Shown here in pieces: positions 24,196 to 33,003 of a stretch of 50,550 nucleotides of DNA (positions are counted from its first letter, which is position 1; every line of letters begins with the position of its first letter). The stretch comes from Tessaracoccus sp. OH4464_COT-324 (lineage in GTDB: Bacteria > Actinomycetota > Actinomycetes > Propionibacteriales > Propionibacteriaceae). The notes beneath the pieces are model-generated. The model was not told the origin of the DNA. It worked only from the letters and a program-made list of their open reading frames with translations, and ran no database searches. A program made the position numbers and the translations under genes. Where the stretch lies: assembly GCF_003932855.1 (NCBI RefSeq), contig NZ_RQYZ01000016.1, forward strand, positions 1-50,550, written 5' to 3'.

Positions 24196-24992
24196 TCCTG
24201 GAAGCGGCGAATGTCACGCTCAGCTACGGCGCGCACCGGGTGCTGACCGATGTCTCGGTGCGGATCGAGCGGGGCAGCCGCACCGTGCTGATCGGCTCCA
24301 ACGGCTCGGGCAAGACCACCTTGCTGCGCGCCCTGTGCGGCAGCCACCGCCCGGAGCTGGGCGAGATCCGGCTGGCGCAGGAACCCCTCAGCTACGGCCG
24401 AGCCGGGCTGCGCGCCCACCGCAGGCGGGTGCAGCTGGTGTTGCAGGACCCCGACGATCAGCTGTTCAGCGCCGACGTGGCCCAGGACGTGTCGTTCGGG
24501 CCCACCAACCTGGGGCTGGGGGAGGAGGAGGTGCTCGGCCGCGTCGCCGAGGCCCTCGACCTGCTGTCCATCACGCACTTGGCTGGCCGGCCCTGCCACC
24601 AGCTCAGCTTCGGGGAGCGTAAGCGGGTGGCGCTCGCGGGCGCGATCGCGATGCGACCCCAGGTGCTGCTGCTGGACGAGCCGACCGCGGGCCTTGACCC
24701 GGTGGGTGTTCAGGAGATGCTGCAGACCCTGGACCGGCTGCGCGACTTGGGCACCACGCTCGTGTTCTCGACGCACGAACTCGACCTCGCGCTCGCTATC
24801 GCAGACCAGGCCGCGGTGGTGCACGACGGCCGCGTCACCGTCGGGGATCCGGTGGCGCTGCTGGGGGACGAGGAGCTGCTGGCCGCGGCCAGGCTGCGCA
24901 GGCCCACGATGCTTGAGGTGGCCGCCCAGCTCGGGTTGGCTGAGCGGCCGCGCACCGTGGCGGAGCTGGTGGCCGCGCTGCGTCGAAGCTAG
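24189..24992 (+). CDS. cbiO: Cobalt ECF transporter ATPase CbiO
   Basis: 267 residues. Energises cobalt uptake. Walker [10 protein letters not shown] (about residues 38-46), Q-loop [15 protein letters not shown] typical of ECF ATPases, signature [16 protein letters not shown], Walker [13 protein letters not shown], and switch His in STHELDLAL: an intact ATPase. The ATG at 24189 overlaps cbiQ by 7 nt; a GTG at 24192 would be the alternative start. Its TAG stop shares the palindrome CTAG with the stop of the convergent cbiT. Confidence 0.95.
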   Translation: MVILEAANVTLSYGAHRVLTDVSVRIERGSRTVLIGSNGSGKTTLLRALCGSHRPELGEIRLAQEPLSYGRAGLRAHRRRVQLVLQDPDDQLFSADVAQDVSFGPTNLGLGEEEVLGRVAEALDLLSITHLAGRPCHQLSFGERKRVALAGAIAMRPQVLLLDEPTAGLDPVGVQEMLQTLDRLRDLGTTLVFSTHELDLALAIADQAAVVHDGRVTVGDPVALLGDEELLAAARLRRPTMLEVAAQLGLAERPRTVAELVAALRRS

Positions 24993-25561
24993 CCGACGTA
25001 TGCCCACTGCACGACGGTGCGCAGCGGCTTCCAGCCGCGGAAGGAGCCGATCCGATCCGACACCTCCACCGCCATCCGGGTGAGTTCACCCCCGTGACGG
25101 GCGTGCAGATCGGTCAAGCGGATCTCGGCCTCGATGGTGACGCCGTGCGCCACGAACCGTCCCCCTGCGGGCAGCCTGGCCAGGGAGGCCTCGGCCACGT
25201 CGGCGCTCAGCCCGCCGCCGACGAAGACGGCGTCGGGTTCGGGCAGTTCGTCCAGGCAGTCCGCGACATCGCCGGCGATCAGCCGGCCGCGCTCGGCCAG
25301 CCCGAACCGGGCCAGATTCTCCTGCGCGTTCACCAGCCTGTCCGGCCGGCGCTCCACCCCGACGCCGCGCGTCGTCGGGTGCGCGCGCAGCCATTCCACG
25401 AGGATGCTGCCCGCGCCGACTCCCAGATCCCATAGGGTTTCCCCAGAGCACGGCCTCAGGTGGGCGAGCGCGGCGGCGCGGATGATGCGTTTGGTGATCA
25501 ACCCGTCGTGGACGAACGCGTCGTCGGGCAGGCCAGGAACGAAGGATTCAAGATGACTCAT
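24989..25561 (-). CDS. cbiT: (Cobalt-)precorrin-6B C15-methyltransferase, decarboxylating
   Basis: 190 residues. Methylates C15 and decarboxylates the C12 acetate chain. Class I methyltransferase fold: [17 protein letters not shown], motif [34 protein letters not shown], and [16 protein letters not shown] are the CbiT pattern. It completes the CobL reaction with the CbiE domain of the fusion. The only plausible start is ATG 25561, which overlaps the 5' end of the divergent aminotransferase gene by 9 nt. Monocistronic. Confidence 0.94.
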   Translation of the reverse strand: MSHLESFVPGLPDDAFVHDGLITKRIIRAAALAHLRPCSGETLWDLGVGAGSILVEWLRAHPTTRGVGVERRPDRLVNAQENLARFGLAERGRLIAGDVADCLDELPEPDAVFVGGGLSADVAEASLARLPAGGRFVAHGVTIEAEIRLTDLHARHGGELTRMAVEVSDRIGSFRGWKPLRTVVQWAYVG

Positions 25562-26620
25562 CGCGGCTATTCTTCCACGGACGTGGCTGCGCGCACCGGT
25601 ATCGATCTTTACCACCATGGCGACCAGGACCTGGCGCGAGGACTGATCGACTTCGCGGTCAACGTGCGCGCTCACGAGCCGCCGCCTTTCATCGTCGAGG
25701 GGCTGCGCCGGTCGGTTCCCAGCTGGGCGGCCTACCCGGATGCCCGCCCGGCGGCAGCCGCGCTGGCCGAGCGCTGGGGGGTTCCGCCGGAGATGGTGCT
25801 GCCGACGAGTGGTGCGGCTGAGGCGTTCACGCTGATCGCGCAGGCGCTGCCGGGGGAACTGGCGGTTGTGGTGCATCCGCAGTTCACGGAGCCGGAGGCG
25901 GCGCTGCGCCGCGTCGGGCGTCGGACGCTCCGCGCGATCCTGGGCGGCGACTTCACGCTTCGTGCCGAGGCCGTGACGCAGGAGGCGGACCGCGTCTTCG
26001 TCGGCAACCCCACCAATCCGACGGGGGTGCTGCATCCGCGCCGGACCCTGCTGGCGTTGGCCAGGCCGGGGCGGGTGCTCGTCGTGGATGAGGCCTTCCT
26101 CGACGAGGTGGGCGACGAGCACTCGCTCATCTCCGACGACATGTCGGGGCTCCTGGTGGTGCGCTCGCTCACGAAGGTATTCGCGGCGGCGGGCGTTCGG
26201 GCGGGCTACGTCGTCGGAGATCCCGAGCTGATCGACCTGCTGCGCCGCCAGCAGACGCCGTGGTCGGTGAGTTCCCCTGCGATCGAACTCATGCGCCTGG
26301 CCTGCGGAGAGGCCGCCCGGGAGTACGTGGTCCGGATCGCGGCCGAGCTGCCTGCCCTGCGCGCGGATCTCGTGACCAGGCTGCGGGAACTGGGGCTCAG
26401 GGTGGTGGAATCGAGCGCCCCGTTCGTCCTGGTGGACACCGCCGCGATCCGGGCGAATGTCTCCCTCAGGGGCGAGCTGAACGCGCTGGGGATCGCCGTG
26501 CGTCGGGGGGAGACCTTTCCCGGCCTGGGGCCGACGTGGCTCAGGTTCGCGGTTCGCACCCCGGAACTCCACTCGAAGCTGGCGGACGCGCTGGCCCGGA
26601 TCAAGGAGGCCGGATGCTGA
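25553..26620 (+). CDS. CobC/CobD-type PLP aminotransferase-fold enzyme of B12 synthesis
   Basis: 355 residues, fold-type I PLP enzyme of the histidinol-phosphate aminotransferase family. Visible are YHHGDQDLARGLIDFAVNVR at the start (CobC/CobD-like), VLPTSGAAEAF, FVGNPTNPTGVL, VVDEAFLDE and the PLP lysine motif VRSLTKVFAAAGVRAGY. In this setting it likely makes the (R)-1-amino-2-propanol phosphate linker by decarboxylating threonine phosphate. GAAGGA 6 nt before the ATG supports the start even though it lies within the 5' end of cbiT on the other strand. Coupled to cbiB by a 7-nt overlap. Confidence 0.88.
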   Translation: MTHRGYSSTDVAARTGIDLYHHGDQDLARGLIDFAVNVRAHEPPPFIVEGLRRSVPSWAAYPDARPAAAALAERWGVPPEMVLPTSGAAEAFTLIAQALPGELAVVVHPQFTEPEAALRRVGRRTLRAILGGDFTLRAEAVTQEADRVFVGNPTNPTGVLHPRRTLLALARPGRVLVVDEAFLDEVGDEHSLISDDMSGLLVVRSLTKVFAAAGVRAGYVVGDPELIDLLRRQQTPWSVSSPAIELMRLACGEAAREYVVRIAAELPALRADLVTRLRELGLRVVESSAPFVLVDTAAIRANVSLRGELNALGIAVRRGETFPGLGPTWLRFAVRTPELHSKLADALARIKEAGC

Positions 26621-27558
26621 GTCGGGCCGTCGGCATCGCGCTCGGGGTGGTGGCGGACCAGGCGTTCGGCGACCCGAGGCGCGCCCACCCCGTTGCGGCC
26701 TTCGGGGCCACGGCCCAGCGGCTAGAGAAGCGCACCTACCGCGACGAGGTGGCGGCCGGAGCGGGGCACACGCTGGCGCTTCTGGTGCCGCTGGGGGTGC
26801 TGGGCTGGCTGGCGGAGCGGGGGCTGCGTCGGCGACCCTGGTTGCACGCGCTCGCGACGGCCGCGGTCACGTGGTCAGTGTTGGGGGCACGTAGCCTGGC
26901 GCGCGAGGGGGGCCGGATGGCGGAGCGGCTGCGGGCATCCGATATTGATGGGGCGCGGGGGCAGCTGGGTAACCTGTGCGGCCGCGACCCCGACCAGCTG
27001 GATGCGCCGGAACTTGCGCGGGCCACCATCGAGTCGATGGCCGAGAACACGGCGGACGCGGCCGTGGCGTCGCTGTTTTGGGGGGCCGTCGTGGGGATGC
27101 CGGGGATGCTGGTGCACAGGGGGGCGAACACCCTTGACGCGATGATCGGCCACCACAACGACCGCTACGAGCGCTTCGGCCGGTTCGCGGCGCGCCTCGA
27201 TGACGCGCTGGATTTGCTGCCCGCGCGGATCACTGGCGCGGTGATCGCGACGCTGGCGCCCACCGTCGGCGGCAGCTCCCGCTCAGCGTGGCGCATCCTC
27301 GCACGCGATCACGCCAAACACCCCAGCCCCAACGGCGGCTGGTGTGAGTCGGCGATGGCGGGCGCGCTGGGGGTGCGTCTCGGCGGGCGCAACGTCTACT
27401 ACGGCGGGCGCGTAGAGGTGCGGGGCGATCTCGGCGACGGTCGCAGGCCGGGGCCCGACGATGTGCGCCGCTCGGTGCGGCTGGTCACCGGGGCGACGGG
27501 CGTCGTCGCGGTCCTGGCGGTGGGCGCGTGCGCGTTGCGTGACGTTGGCTCGCGCTAG
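26614..27558 (+). CDS. cbiB: Adenosylcobinamide-phosphate synthase CbiB
   Basis: 314 residues, polytopic membrane protein. Attaches the aminopropanol (phosphate) arm to adenosylcobyric acid. Motifs include VVADQAFGDPRRAHPVAAFG, LARATIESMAENTADAAVASLFWG, ANTLDAMIGHHNDRYERFG and DHAKHPSPNGGWCESAMAGALGVRLGG, all typical of CbiB/CobD. ATG at 26614 has AAGGAGG upstream and overlaps the aminotransferase stop. Last gene of the island on this side; the assembly genes for the lower ligand are absent from the window. Confidence 0.95.
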   Translation: MLSRAVGIALGVVADQAFGDPRRAHPVAAFGATAQRLEKRTYRDEVAAGAGHTLALLVPLGVLGWLAERGLRRRPWLHALATAAVTWSVLGARSLAREGGRMAERLRASDIDGARGQLGNLCGRDPDQLDAPELARATIESMAENTADAAVASLFWGAVVGMPGMLVHRGANTLDAMIGHHNDRYERFGRFAARLDDALDLLPARITGAVIATLAPTVGGSSRSAWRILARDHAKHPSPNGGWCESAMAGALGVRLGGRNVYYGGRVEVRGDLGDGRRPGPDDVRRSVRLVTGATGVVAVLAVGACALRDVGSR

Positions 27559-27573
27559 CGCCCCCGGAGCCGG

Positions 27574-27735
27574 TAGAGTTCTGGCTTACGCGAGTGGCCA
27601 AAGCCGATTTTGACCCGAGAGGTGTAACGGCCTAGGATTACTAGCTGTTGCGCGCGAAAGCGGGCTTGCTCACGTGCCCCTTGCAAGCAACCCCCTTTAG
27701 CAAGAAGTAAACAAGTTGGAAGTTGGTCTACGTCC
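27574..27735 (+). promoter_or_regulatory. Promoter and long 5' leader of rplM-rpsI
   Basis: TAGAGT (27574-27579) is a good -10 box, giving a leader of about 150 nt before the rplM GTG. The leader contains a GCTTGC/GCAAGC hairpin (about 27668-27691) followed by an A-rich stretch. Ribosomal protein leaders often bind the product for feedback control; no established L13-leader class was matched here, so this is only a candidate. Confidence 0.4.
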
Positions 27736-28179
27736 GTGTCTACGTACACCCCCAAGCCTGGCGAAATCGCCCGGAACTGGCATGTGATTGATGCCGAGGA
27801 TGTCGTCCTCGGACGTCTCGCCGTCGCCGCCGCGACGCTGCTGCGTGGCAAGCACAAGGCCACCTTCGCCCCTCACGTCGATGGTGGCGACTTCGTGATT
27901 GTCGTCAACGCGTCTAAGATCGCCGTCACTGGCAACAAGCGCGTTGATTCGAAGCGCTACACGCACTCGGGTCGCCCGGGTGGCCTCAAGGAGGTCTCGA
28001 TCGGCGCATTGCTCGAAAAGGACCCGCGTAAGGCCGTCGAGCGTGCTGTGTGGGGCATGCTGCCGAAGAACAAGCTGTCGCGAAAGCTCATCGGCAAGCT
28101 GAAGGTTTACGCAGGCCCCGAGCACCCGCACGCTGCGCAGAAGCCGCAGCCGTACGAGATCACCCAGATCGCCCAGTAA
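27736..28179 (+). CDS. rplM: 50S ribosomal protein L13
   Basis: 147 residues. Early-assembling large-subunit protein. Contains [27 protein letters not shown], the [18 protein letters not shown] segment and [33 protein letters not shown], all diagnostic. Starts at GTG ([15 protein letters not shown]) after a weak GGAAG. Followed 19 nt later by rpsI, the usual pairing. Confidence 0.97.
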   Translation: MSTYTPKPGEIARNWHVIDAEDVVLGRLAVAAATLLRGKHKATFAPHVDGGDFVIVVNASKIAVTGNKRVDSKRYTHSGRPGGLKEVSIGALLEKDPRKAVERAVWGMLPKNKLSRKLIGKLKVYAGPEHPHAAQKPQPYEITQIAQ

Positions 28180-28198
28180 CGGAGAGCGCAGAGAACTT

Positions 28199-28726
28199 AT
28201 GAGCACTGAAGTTGTTGAGGAGACCGTGGGCGAGGAGATCGTCTCGTTCACCGATGAGCAGAACCGCGAGATCGCGTACCGCTCTGACTCCAGCCCGGCA
28301 GTCGCCGAAGGCACCCAGTCCCGGCCGGCGGTTGTCGCTCCCGGCCAAGCGGTTGGCCGCCGCAAGCAGGCCGTCGCCCGCGTTCGTATCGTTCCCGGCT
28401 CCGGCCAGTGGAACATCAACGGCGGCCGCAGCCTGGAGAACTATTTCCCGGACAAGCTGCACCAGCAGACCATCAACGAGCCCTTCGTGGTAGCCGGCCT
28501 CGTCGGCTCCTACGATGTCATCGCTCGCATCGGCGGCGGTGGCCCCTCCGGTCAGGCTGGCGCGCTGCGTCTCGGCATCGCCCGCGCGCTCAACGCGGTG
28601 GACGCCGAAGCCTCGCGCCCCGCGCTGAAGAAGGCCGGCCTGCTTACCCGCGACGCGCGCGTCCCGGAGCGTAAGAAGGCAGGCCTCAAGAAGGCTCGGA
28701 AGGCCCCGCAGTACAGCAAGCGCTGA
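28199..28726 (+). CDS. rpsI: 30S ribosomal protein S9
   Basis: 175 residues. The conserved core runs from about residue 52 ([19 protein letters not shown]) to the basic C-terminus [12 protein letters not shown], whose last Arg contacts P-site tRNA. The N-terminus carries an acidic extension of about 50 residues, as is common in actinobacteria. Cotranscribed with rplM; a strong terminator follows. Confidence 0.97.
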   Translation: MSTEVVEETVGEEIVSFTDEQNREIAYRSDSSPAVAEGTQSRPAVVAPGQAVGRRKQAVARVRIVPGSGQWNINGGRSLENYFPDKLHQQTINEPFVVAGLVGSYDVIARIGGGGPSGQAGALRLGIARALNAVDAEASRPALKKAGLLTRDARVPERKKAGLKKARKAPQYSKR

Positions 28727-28747
28727 TCGCTGCCCCCCTTTTCACGC

Positions 28748-28780
28748 GAAGGACGGAACCTCTTTGAGGTCCCGTCCTTC
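28748..28780 (+). terminator. Rho-independent terminator after rpsI
   Basis: GAAGGACGG pairs with CCGTCCTTC, extended by ACCTC/GAGGT around a TTT loop, followed by GTTGTTGT. Confidence 0.8.
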
Positions 28781-28810
28781 GTTGTTGTCGTGTTGCGCCG
28801 GCTGGGTGGG

Positions 28811-28816
28811 TAGAGT
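28811..28816 (+). promoter_or_regulatory. -10 box for leaderless glmM
   Basis: TAGAGT, 8 nt, ATG. No Shine-Dalgarno in the gap. Confidence 0.45.
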
Positions 28817-28824
28817 TCGGTTAC

Positions 28825-30174
28825 ATGGCACGTCTATTTGGAACCGACGGGGTGCGCGGCACCGCGAATGTGCTGCTTACGGCCGAGCTGGCGCTTGACC
28901 TGTCCGTCGCAGCAGCTCATATCCTTACCGAGATCGGCGCTTTCCGGGGCCCGCGGCCGTTCGCTATCGTGGGTCGGGACCCGCGCGCTAGCGGAGAGTT
29001 TCTGGAGGCCGCTGTCGTGGCGGGATTGGCCTCCGCAGGGGTCGACGTAGTGCGGGTAGGGGTGGTGCCCACACCAGCCGTCGCCCACATCGTGGATCGC
29101 TCGAACGCCGAGTTGGGCGTCATGATCTCCGCCTCGCACAACCCTATGCCGGACAACGGCATCAAGTTCTTCTCCCGCGGCGGCGTCAAGCTGGCCGATG
29201 ATTTGGAAGACGCGATCGAGCAGCGGTTGGGTGAGGAGTGGACTCGGCCAACGGGGGGCGACGTGGGGCGGGTCCGCTACGCACCGGAACTCGTCGACGA
29301 CTACGTGCAGCACCTGACGGATTCGCTGGGGGACATCAGCCTCGCGGGACTCAAAGTGGTGATTGACGCCGCCAACGGTGCGGCGGCCAAGACCGCAGTT
29401 GCGGCATTCCGCGCCCGGGGTGCGGACGTCGTCGCGATCCATGATCAGCCAGACGGGAACAACATCAACGACAATTGTGGGTCGACACACCTGGGGTCGC
29501 TGCGTGAACGGGTGGTGGCGGAGCAGGCCGACCTGGGTATCGGCCTCGACGGTGATGCGGACCGCTGTCTTGCCGTCGACGCGCAAGGCAACGTGGTTGA
29601 CGGCGACCAGATCCTCGCGATCCTCGCGATCTCGCTCAAAGAACAGCACCGGCTGATGTCCGACACACTGGTGGCGACAGTGATGAGCAATCTGGGGCTG
29701 ATCAACGCCATGCGCGAGCACGGTATCCGTGTGGACCAGACGAAGGTTGGCGACCGTTACGTCCTGGAGTCGATGAACGCCAACGGCTTCGCGCTGGGCG
29801 GAGAGCAGTCTGGCCACGTGATCATCAATGAGTACGCCAACACCGGCGACGGAACGCTGACTGGTCTGCACCTGGCGGCCCGAATGGCGACTACCGGCAA
29901 GTCGCTGACCGAGTTGGCCAGCGTCATGACGGTGATGCCGCAGGCGCTGGTGAATGTGCGTAATGTCGATAAGCTCCGGGCAGGCGTCGACAACAAGGTG
30001 CAGCATGCGGTGGCGGAGGCGTCGCGGCTGCTTGGCCAGTCCGGTCGGGTGATCCTGCGGCCTTCGGGTACCGAGCCGGTGGTGCGCGTCATGTGTGAGG
30101 CCCCCACCCAGGAGCAGGCCGACGAGATCGCGGCCAGGCTGGCCGAGGTTGTCGCCCAGCGGCTGGCGCTTTGA
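28825..30174 (+). CDS. glmM: Phosphoglucosamine mutase
   Basis: 449 residues. Interconverts glucosamine-6-P and glucosamine-1-P for UDP-GlcNAc and peptidoglycan synthesis. [12 protein letters not shown] at the N-terminus, the phosphoserine loop [17 protein letters not shown] (Ser104), metal loop [15 protein letters not shown], sugar-binding GGEQSGHVI and the C-terminal [12 protein letters not shown] phosphate-binding loop are all intact. ATG 8 nt after a TAGAGT box, suggesting a leaderless mRNA. Confidence 0.97.
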   Translation: MARLFGTDGVRGTANVLLTAELALDLSVAAAHILTEIGAFRGPRPFAIVGRDPRASGEFLEAAVVAGLASAGVDVVRVGVVPTPAVAHIVDRSNAELGVMISASHNPMPDNGIKFFSRGGVKLADDLEDAIEQRLGEEWTRPTGGDVGRVRYAPELVDDYVQHLTDSLGDISLAGLKVVIDAANGAAAKTAVAAFRARGADVVAIHDQPDGNNINDNCGSTHLGSLRERVVAEQADLGIGLDGDADRCLAVDAQGNVVDGDQILAILAISLKEQHRLMSDTLVATVMSNLGLINAMREHGIRVDQTKVGDRYVLESMNANGFALGGEQSGHVIINEYANTGDGTLTGLHLAARMATTGKSLTELASVMTVMPQALVNVRNVDKLRAGVDNKVQHAVAEASRLLGQSGRVILRPSGTEPVVRVMCEAPTQEQADEIAARLAEVVAQRLAL

Positions 30175-30232
30175 CCCACACAGGTCGATCCACCACAATT
30201 GGCTCCAAGCCACAAGTCAAAAGGAGAGCCCA

Positions 30233-30967
30233 ATGCTCGCGGAACCCGCTGTTCAGCTCAGGCTGCTAGGTCTGGCGGAGGTCGATGGTGAATTGGCTCG
30301 CGTGACGCACGCAGCGAAGTCGCTCCCTGAGCACGCGAAGATCCAGGCGCTGATGTCACGCAGGCAGGAGGCCGCTGACGTGTTGACAGCTGCCACCACG
30401 GCCGCCGACGACCTGGCGGTGGCTGCCGAACGCGCGGAGCAGGATCTGACCCCGGTCAGGGAACGACTGGCCCGCGACCAGCGGCTGGTTTCCGACGGCA
30501 GCGTCACGGATACCAAAGCGCTCCAGGGGCTCCTGCAGGAGATTGAACACCTCAAGATCCGGATCTCGAAATTGGAAGACGTGCAGCTGGAAGCGATGTC
30601 CGCTGCCGAGGAAGCGGTCGAGACGCGCGATCAACTCGCGGTTAGGAAAGCCGAGGTAGAAGACCAGCTCAGGGAACTGGTGCGCACCCGCGACGCGCAG
30701 GTTGCGGTGCTCAAAGAGGAGGCGCAAGCCTTGGTGGCCAGACGCAAACCGATCGCGTCGTCGCTGCCCGAGGCGTTGATGAAGCTGTACGAGAAGCTGC
30801 GTGCGACCACCGGGATGGGCGCAGCCCGGCTGGTGCAGGGCAAATGCGGCGGCTGTCAACTGCCGATCACGGTCTCTGATCTCGCGGAGCTGAGGAAAGC
30901 GCCCGCTAACCAGGTGCTGCGCTGCCCCGAGTGTGACCGCATCCTGGTGCGCACCAAGGACAGCTGA
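30233..30967 (+). CDS. Coiled-coil/C4 zinc-ribbon protein (DUF164/CdsZ family)
   Basis: 244 residues. Residues about 15-185 form a long helical hairpin coiled coil (many AEEAVETRDQLAVRKAEVED-type heptads), then a C-terminal zinc ribbon with two CxxC knuckles (GKCGGCQLP and LRCPECDRI). This is the architecture of the widespread actinobacterial family related to HP0958, reported to bind nucleic acids or act with RNA metabolism. AAAAGGAGAG lies 5 nt before the ATG; the frame is open further upstream but the RBS fixes the start. Its stop overlaps the RNB gene start by one base, so it is cotranslated with an exoribonuclease. Confidence 0.88.
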   Translation: MLAEPAVQLRLLGLAEVDGELARVTHAAKSLPEHAKIQALMSRRQEAADVLTAATTAADDLAVAAERAEQDLTPVRERLARDQRLVSDGSVTDTKALQGLLQEIEHLKIRISKLEDVQLEAMSAAEEAVETRDQLAVRKAEVEDQLRELVRTRDAQVAVLKEEAQALVARRKPIASSLPEALMKLYEKLRATTGMGAARLVQGKCGGCQLPITVSDLAELRKAPANQVLRCPECDRILVRTKDS

Positions 30968-32391
30968 TGCGACGCCACCGGCTGGACGCGGTGCCCGCCC
31001 AGGCGCGGGCTGGTATCCGTCGGCTCCGCGACGACTTGGGCCTGCCCGCGCACTTCTCTCCGGAGGCAGTGGCGCAGGCGGAACGGCTGCGGGCCCACCC
31101 GCCCAAGACCGATGCGCACGCGGACTGGACCCACGTTGAGTTCGTGACGATTGATCCAGCTTCCTCGATGGATCTGGACCAGGCGCTGCACATTGAGCGC
31201 GTGCCGGGCGGCTATCGGGTGCGTTACGCCATCGCCGATGTCGGCCACTGGGTTGAGCCCGGTTCGCCGCTCGACGCAGAAGCGCACCGGCGGGGCGAGA
31301 CTTTCTACGCCCCGGGGGCACGCATCCCGCTTCACCCTCCGGCGCTCAGCGAGGATGCCGCCTCGCTGCTGGCCGACGGTCGTCCCCGCCCGGCTATCGT
31401 CTGGACCCATCTGCTGGATGAGCGGGGTCAAACGGTGGAGACCACGCTGACGCGTGCTTTGGTGCTGAACCGAGCGAAGCTTGACTACTCCGGGGTGCAG
31501 CGAGATCTGGATGCGGGTCGGGCACACCCGAGCATCGCGTTGTTGCCCGAGGTGGGTCGTCTGCGGCAGCGGCTGGAGATGGAACGGGGCGGCATCAATC
31601 TGCGGCTGCCGGAACAGGAGATAGTTGAGGTCGCTGACGGCTGGGATTTGGTGTTTCGCGCGCTCCACCCGGTGGAGGCCTGGAACGCGCAGATTTCGCT
31701 GCTGACCGGCTTCCGGGCGGCCAGGCTACAGGTCGATGGCGCGGTGGGCATCCTGCGCGTCCTGCCTCCTGCGGAGGACTTCGCGATCGCCCGGTTGCGC
31801 AGGCAGGCGCGCGCGGTCGGCGTCGACTGGCCGCAGGGGCTAAGCTACCCGGACTTCGTGCGGGGGCTGAGCCCGGAGCGGCCGCGTGAGCTGGCCGTGC
31901 TGGTGAAGTGCACGATGCTGTTTCGGGGAGCGGGATACGCGCTCGTCGGGGGAGAGGGCGGCACCGTTCACAGTGCGCTTGGTACGCAGTACGCGCACGT
32001 GACGGCTCCGCTGCGACGCCTGGTCGACAGGTACGCGCTTGAGGCTTGCTTGGCGCTGGCGGAAGGCCGGGAGGTGCCGGACTGGGTGCTGGCCGCGCTG
32101 CCCGAGCTGCCCGCGACGATGCGACGGGCGGGCACGCTCGCCAACGCCTACGAGCGAGGGGTGATGAGCATCGCCGAGGCCCTGGAGCTGGCGAACCGGG
32201 TGGGGGAGAGCTTCGACGGCGTGCTGGTTGATGTGCATCCGAAGACGGGCCGTGGGCTGGTGCAGATAGCGGAGCCCGCCGTCGAACTCCAGTTGCAGGC
32301 GGAGCAGCGCGACGTCGGTAAAACCATTCGGGTGCGGATCGAACGGGTGGATGTCGACGCCGGCGAGGTGCAGCTCGCGCGGCTCAGCTGA
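30967..32391 (+). CDS. RNB-domain (RNase II/R family) exoribonuclease
   Basis: 474 residues. The catalytic RNB domain shows the metal-binding motif TIDPASSMDLDQALHIER (about residues 61-78), IADVGHWVEPGSPLDAEA, and the later YAHVTAPLRRLVDRYALEACL. Predicted 3'-5' hydrolytic exoribonuclease. It lacks recognisable N-terminal cold-shock domains and has only a short C-terminal S1-like region, so it is the compact actinobacterial form. TGATG overlap with the zinc-ribbon gene; rnpB begins about 18 nt after its stop. Confidence 0.92.
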   Translation: MRRHRLDAVPAQARAGIRRLRDDLGLPAHFSPEAVAQAERLRAHPPKTDAHADWTHVEFVTIDPASSMDLDQALHIERVPGGYRVRYAIADVGHWVEPGSPLDAEAHRRGETFYAPGARIPLHPPALSEDAASLLADGRPRPAIVWTHLLDERGQTVETTLTRALVLNRAKLDYSGVQRDLDAGRAHPSIALLPEVGRLRQRLEMERGGINLRLPEQEIVEVADGWDLVFRALHPVEAWNAQISLLTGFRAARLQVDGAVGILRVLPPAEDFAIARLRRQARAVGVDWPQGLSYPDFVRGLSPERPRELAVLVKCTMLFRGAGYALVGGEGGTVHSALGTQYAHVTAPLRRLVDRYALEACLALAEGREVPDWVLAALPELPATMRRAGTLANAYERGVMSIAEALELANRVGESFDGVLVDVHPKTGRGLVQIAEPAVELQLQAEQRDVGKTIRVRIERVDVDAGEVQLARLS

Positions 32392-32397
32392 TCGGGG

Positions 32398-32403
32398 TAG
32401 AGT
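32398..32403 (+). promoter_or_regulatory. -10 box for rnpB
   Basis: TAGAGT immediately after the RNB stop, 6-7 nt before the first paired bases of RNase P RNA. Confidence 0.6.
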
Positions 32404-32408
32404 TTGTG

Positions 32409-32775
32409 GCGGACGAGTCAGCCAGATGATCGCGGCCCTTGTGGGGCTGAGGAAAGTCCGGGCTCCGCAGAGCACGGTGGTGGGTAACGCCCACCCGGGG
32501 TGACCCGAGGGCAAGTGCAACAGAAAGCAAACCGCCTGGCGACAGGTAAGGGTGAAACGGTGGTGTAAGAGACCACCAGCGCGGCAGGTGACTGTGGCGG
32601 CTAGGTAAACCCCACCGGGAGCAAGACCAAGAAGGCCTCCGGGCCGCGGACACCGATCGAGCGCTGCTCGCGCGAGGTGTTCGGGTAGGTCGCACGAGCG
32701 GCGCGGCAACGCGTCGCCTCAGATAGATGATCATCCGATGACAGAACCCGGCTTACCGGCTGGCTCGTCCCCTCC
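32409..32775 (+). ncRNA. rnpB: RNase P RNA, bacterial class A
   Basis: Catalytic RNA that removes tRNA 5' leaders. Universally conserved blocks appear in order: GAGGAAAGTCCGGGCTCC (about 32450), ACAGAAAGCAAACCGCC, GGTAAGGGTGAAACGGTGG, AGCAAGACCAAGAAGGC, AGATAGATGATCATCC, and ACAGAACCCGGCTTACCGG near the 3' end. The 5' GGACGAG pairs with the 3' CTCGTCC, closing helix P1 and setting both ends to within a few bases. Confidence 0.97.
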
Positions 32776-32782
32776 ATTCTCG

Positions 32783-32807
32783 AATATCGCCCCTAGTGGG
32801 CGATATT
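32783..32807 (+). terminator. Rho-independent terminator of rnpB
   Basis: AATATCGCCC and GGGCGATATT form a perfect 10-bp stem with a 5-nt loop, followed by TTAGTTT. Confidence 0.85.
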
Positions 32808-32961
32808 TTAGTTTGGTGGCGGGGCTTTTAGTCAATGCTTGGCAATATTAGGAAATGCCGGAAAACACAAAAAGCAGAGCGCAACGGAGTGCAAAGCAGG
32901 GTGCTTCGGCGTCTCGCAGCGCACACAGAGCGCACAGAATCGGTGGCTGCCGGGGACGCAG

Positions 32962-32989
32962 AAAAGGCCCCACCCGCAGTCGGGTGAGG
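32962..32989 (-). terminator. Rho-independent terminator for the minus-strand gene ending at 33004
   Basis: On the minus strand CCTCACCCG pairs with CGGGTGGGG across ACTG, followed by CCTTTTCT. It lies 15 nt after the stop of the small gene at 33004-33387 and is the main support that this gene is real. Confidence 0.7.
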
Positions 32990-33003
32990 GTCTTGATGTG
33001 GGG

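Noticed and set aside
25562-26572. Upstream extension of the cbiT frame through the aminotransferase gene
   Set aside because: The extension is Arg-rich shadow sequence opposite a well-supported gene; the cbiT family begins at [10 protein letters not shown].
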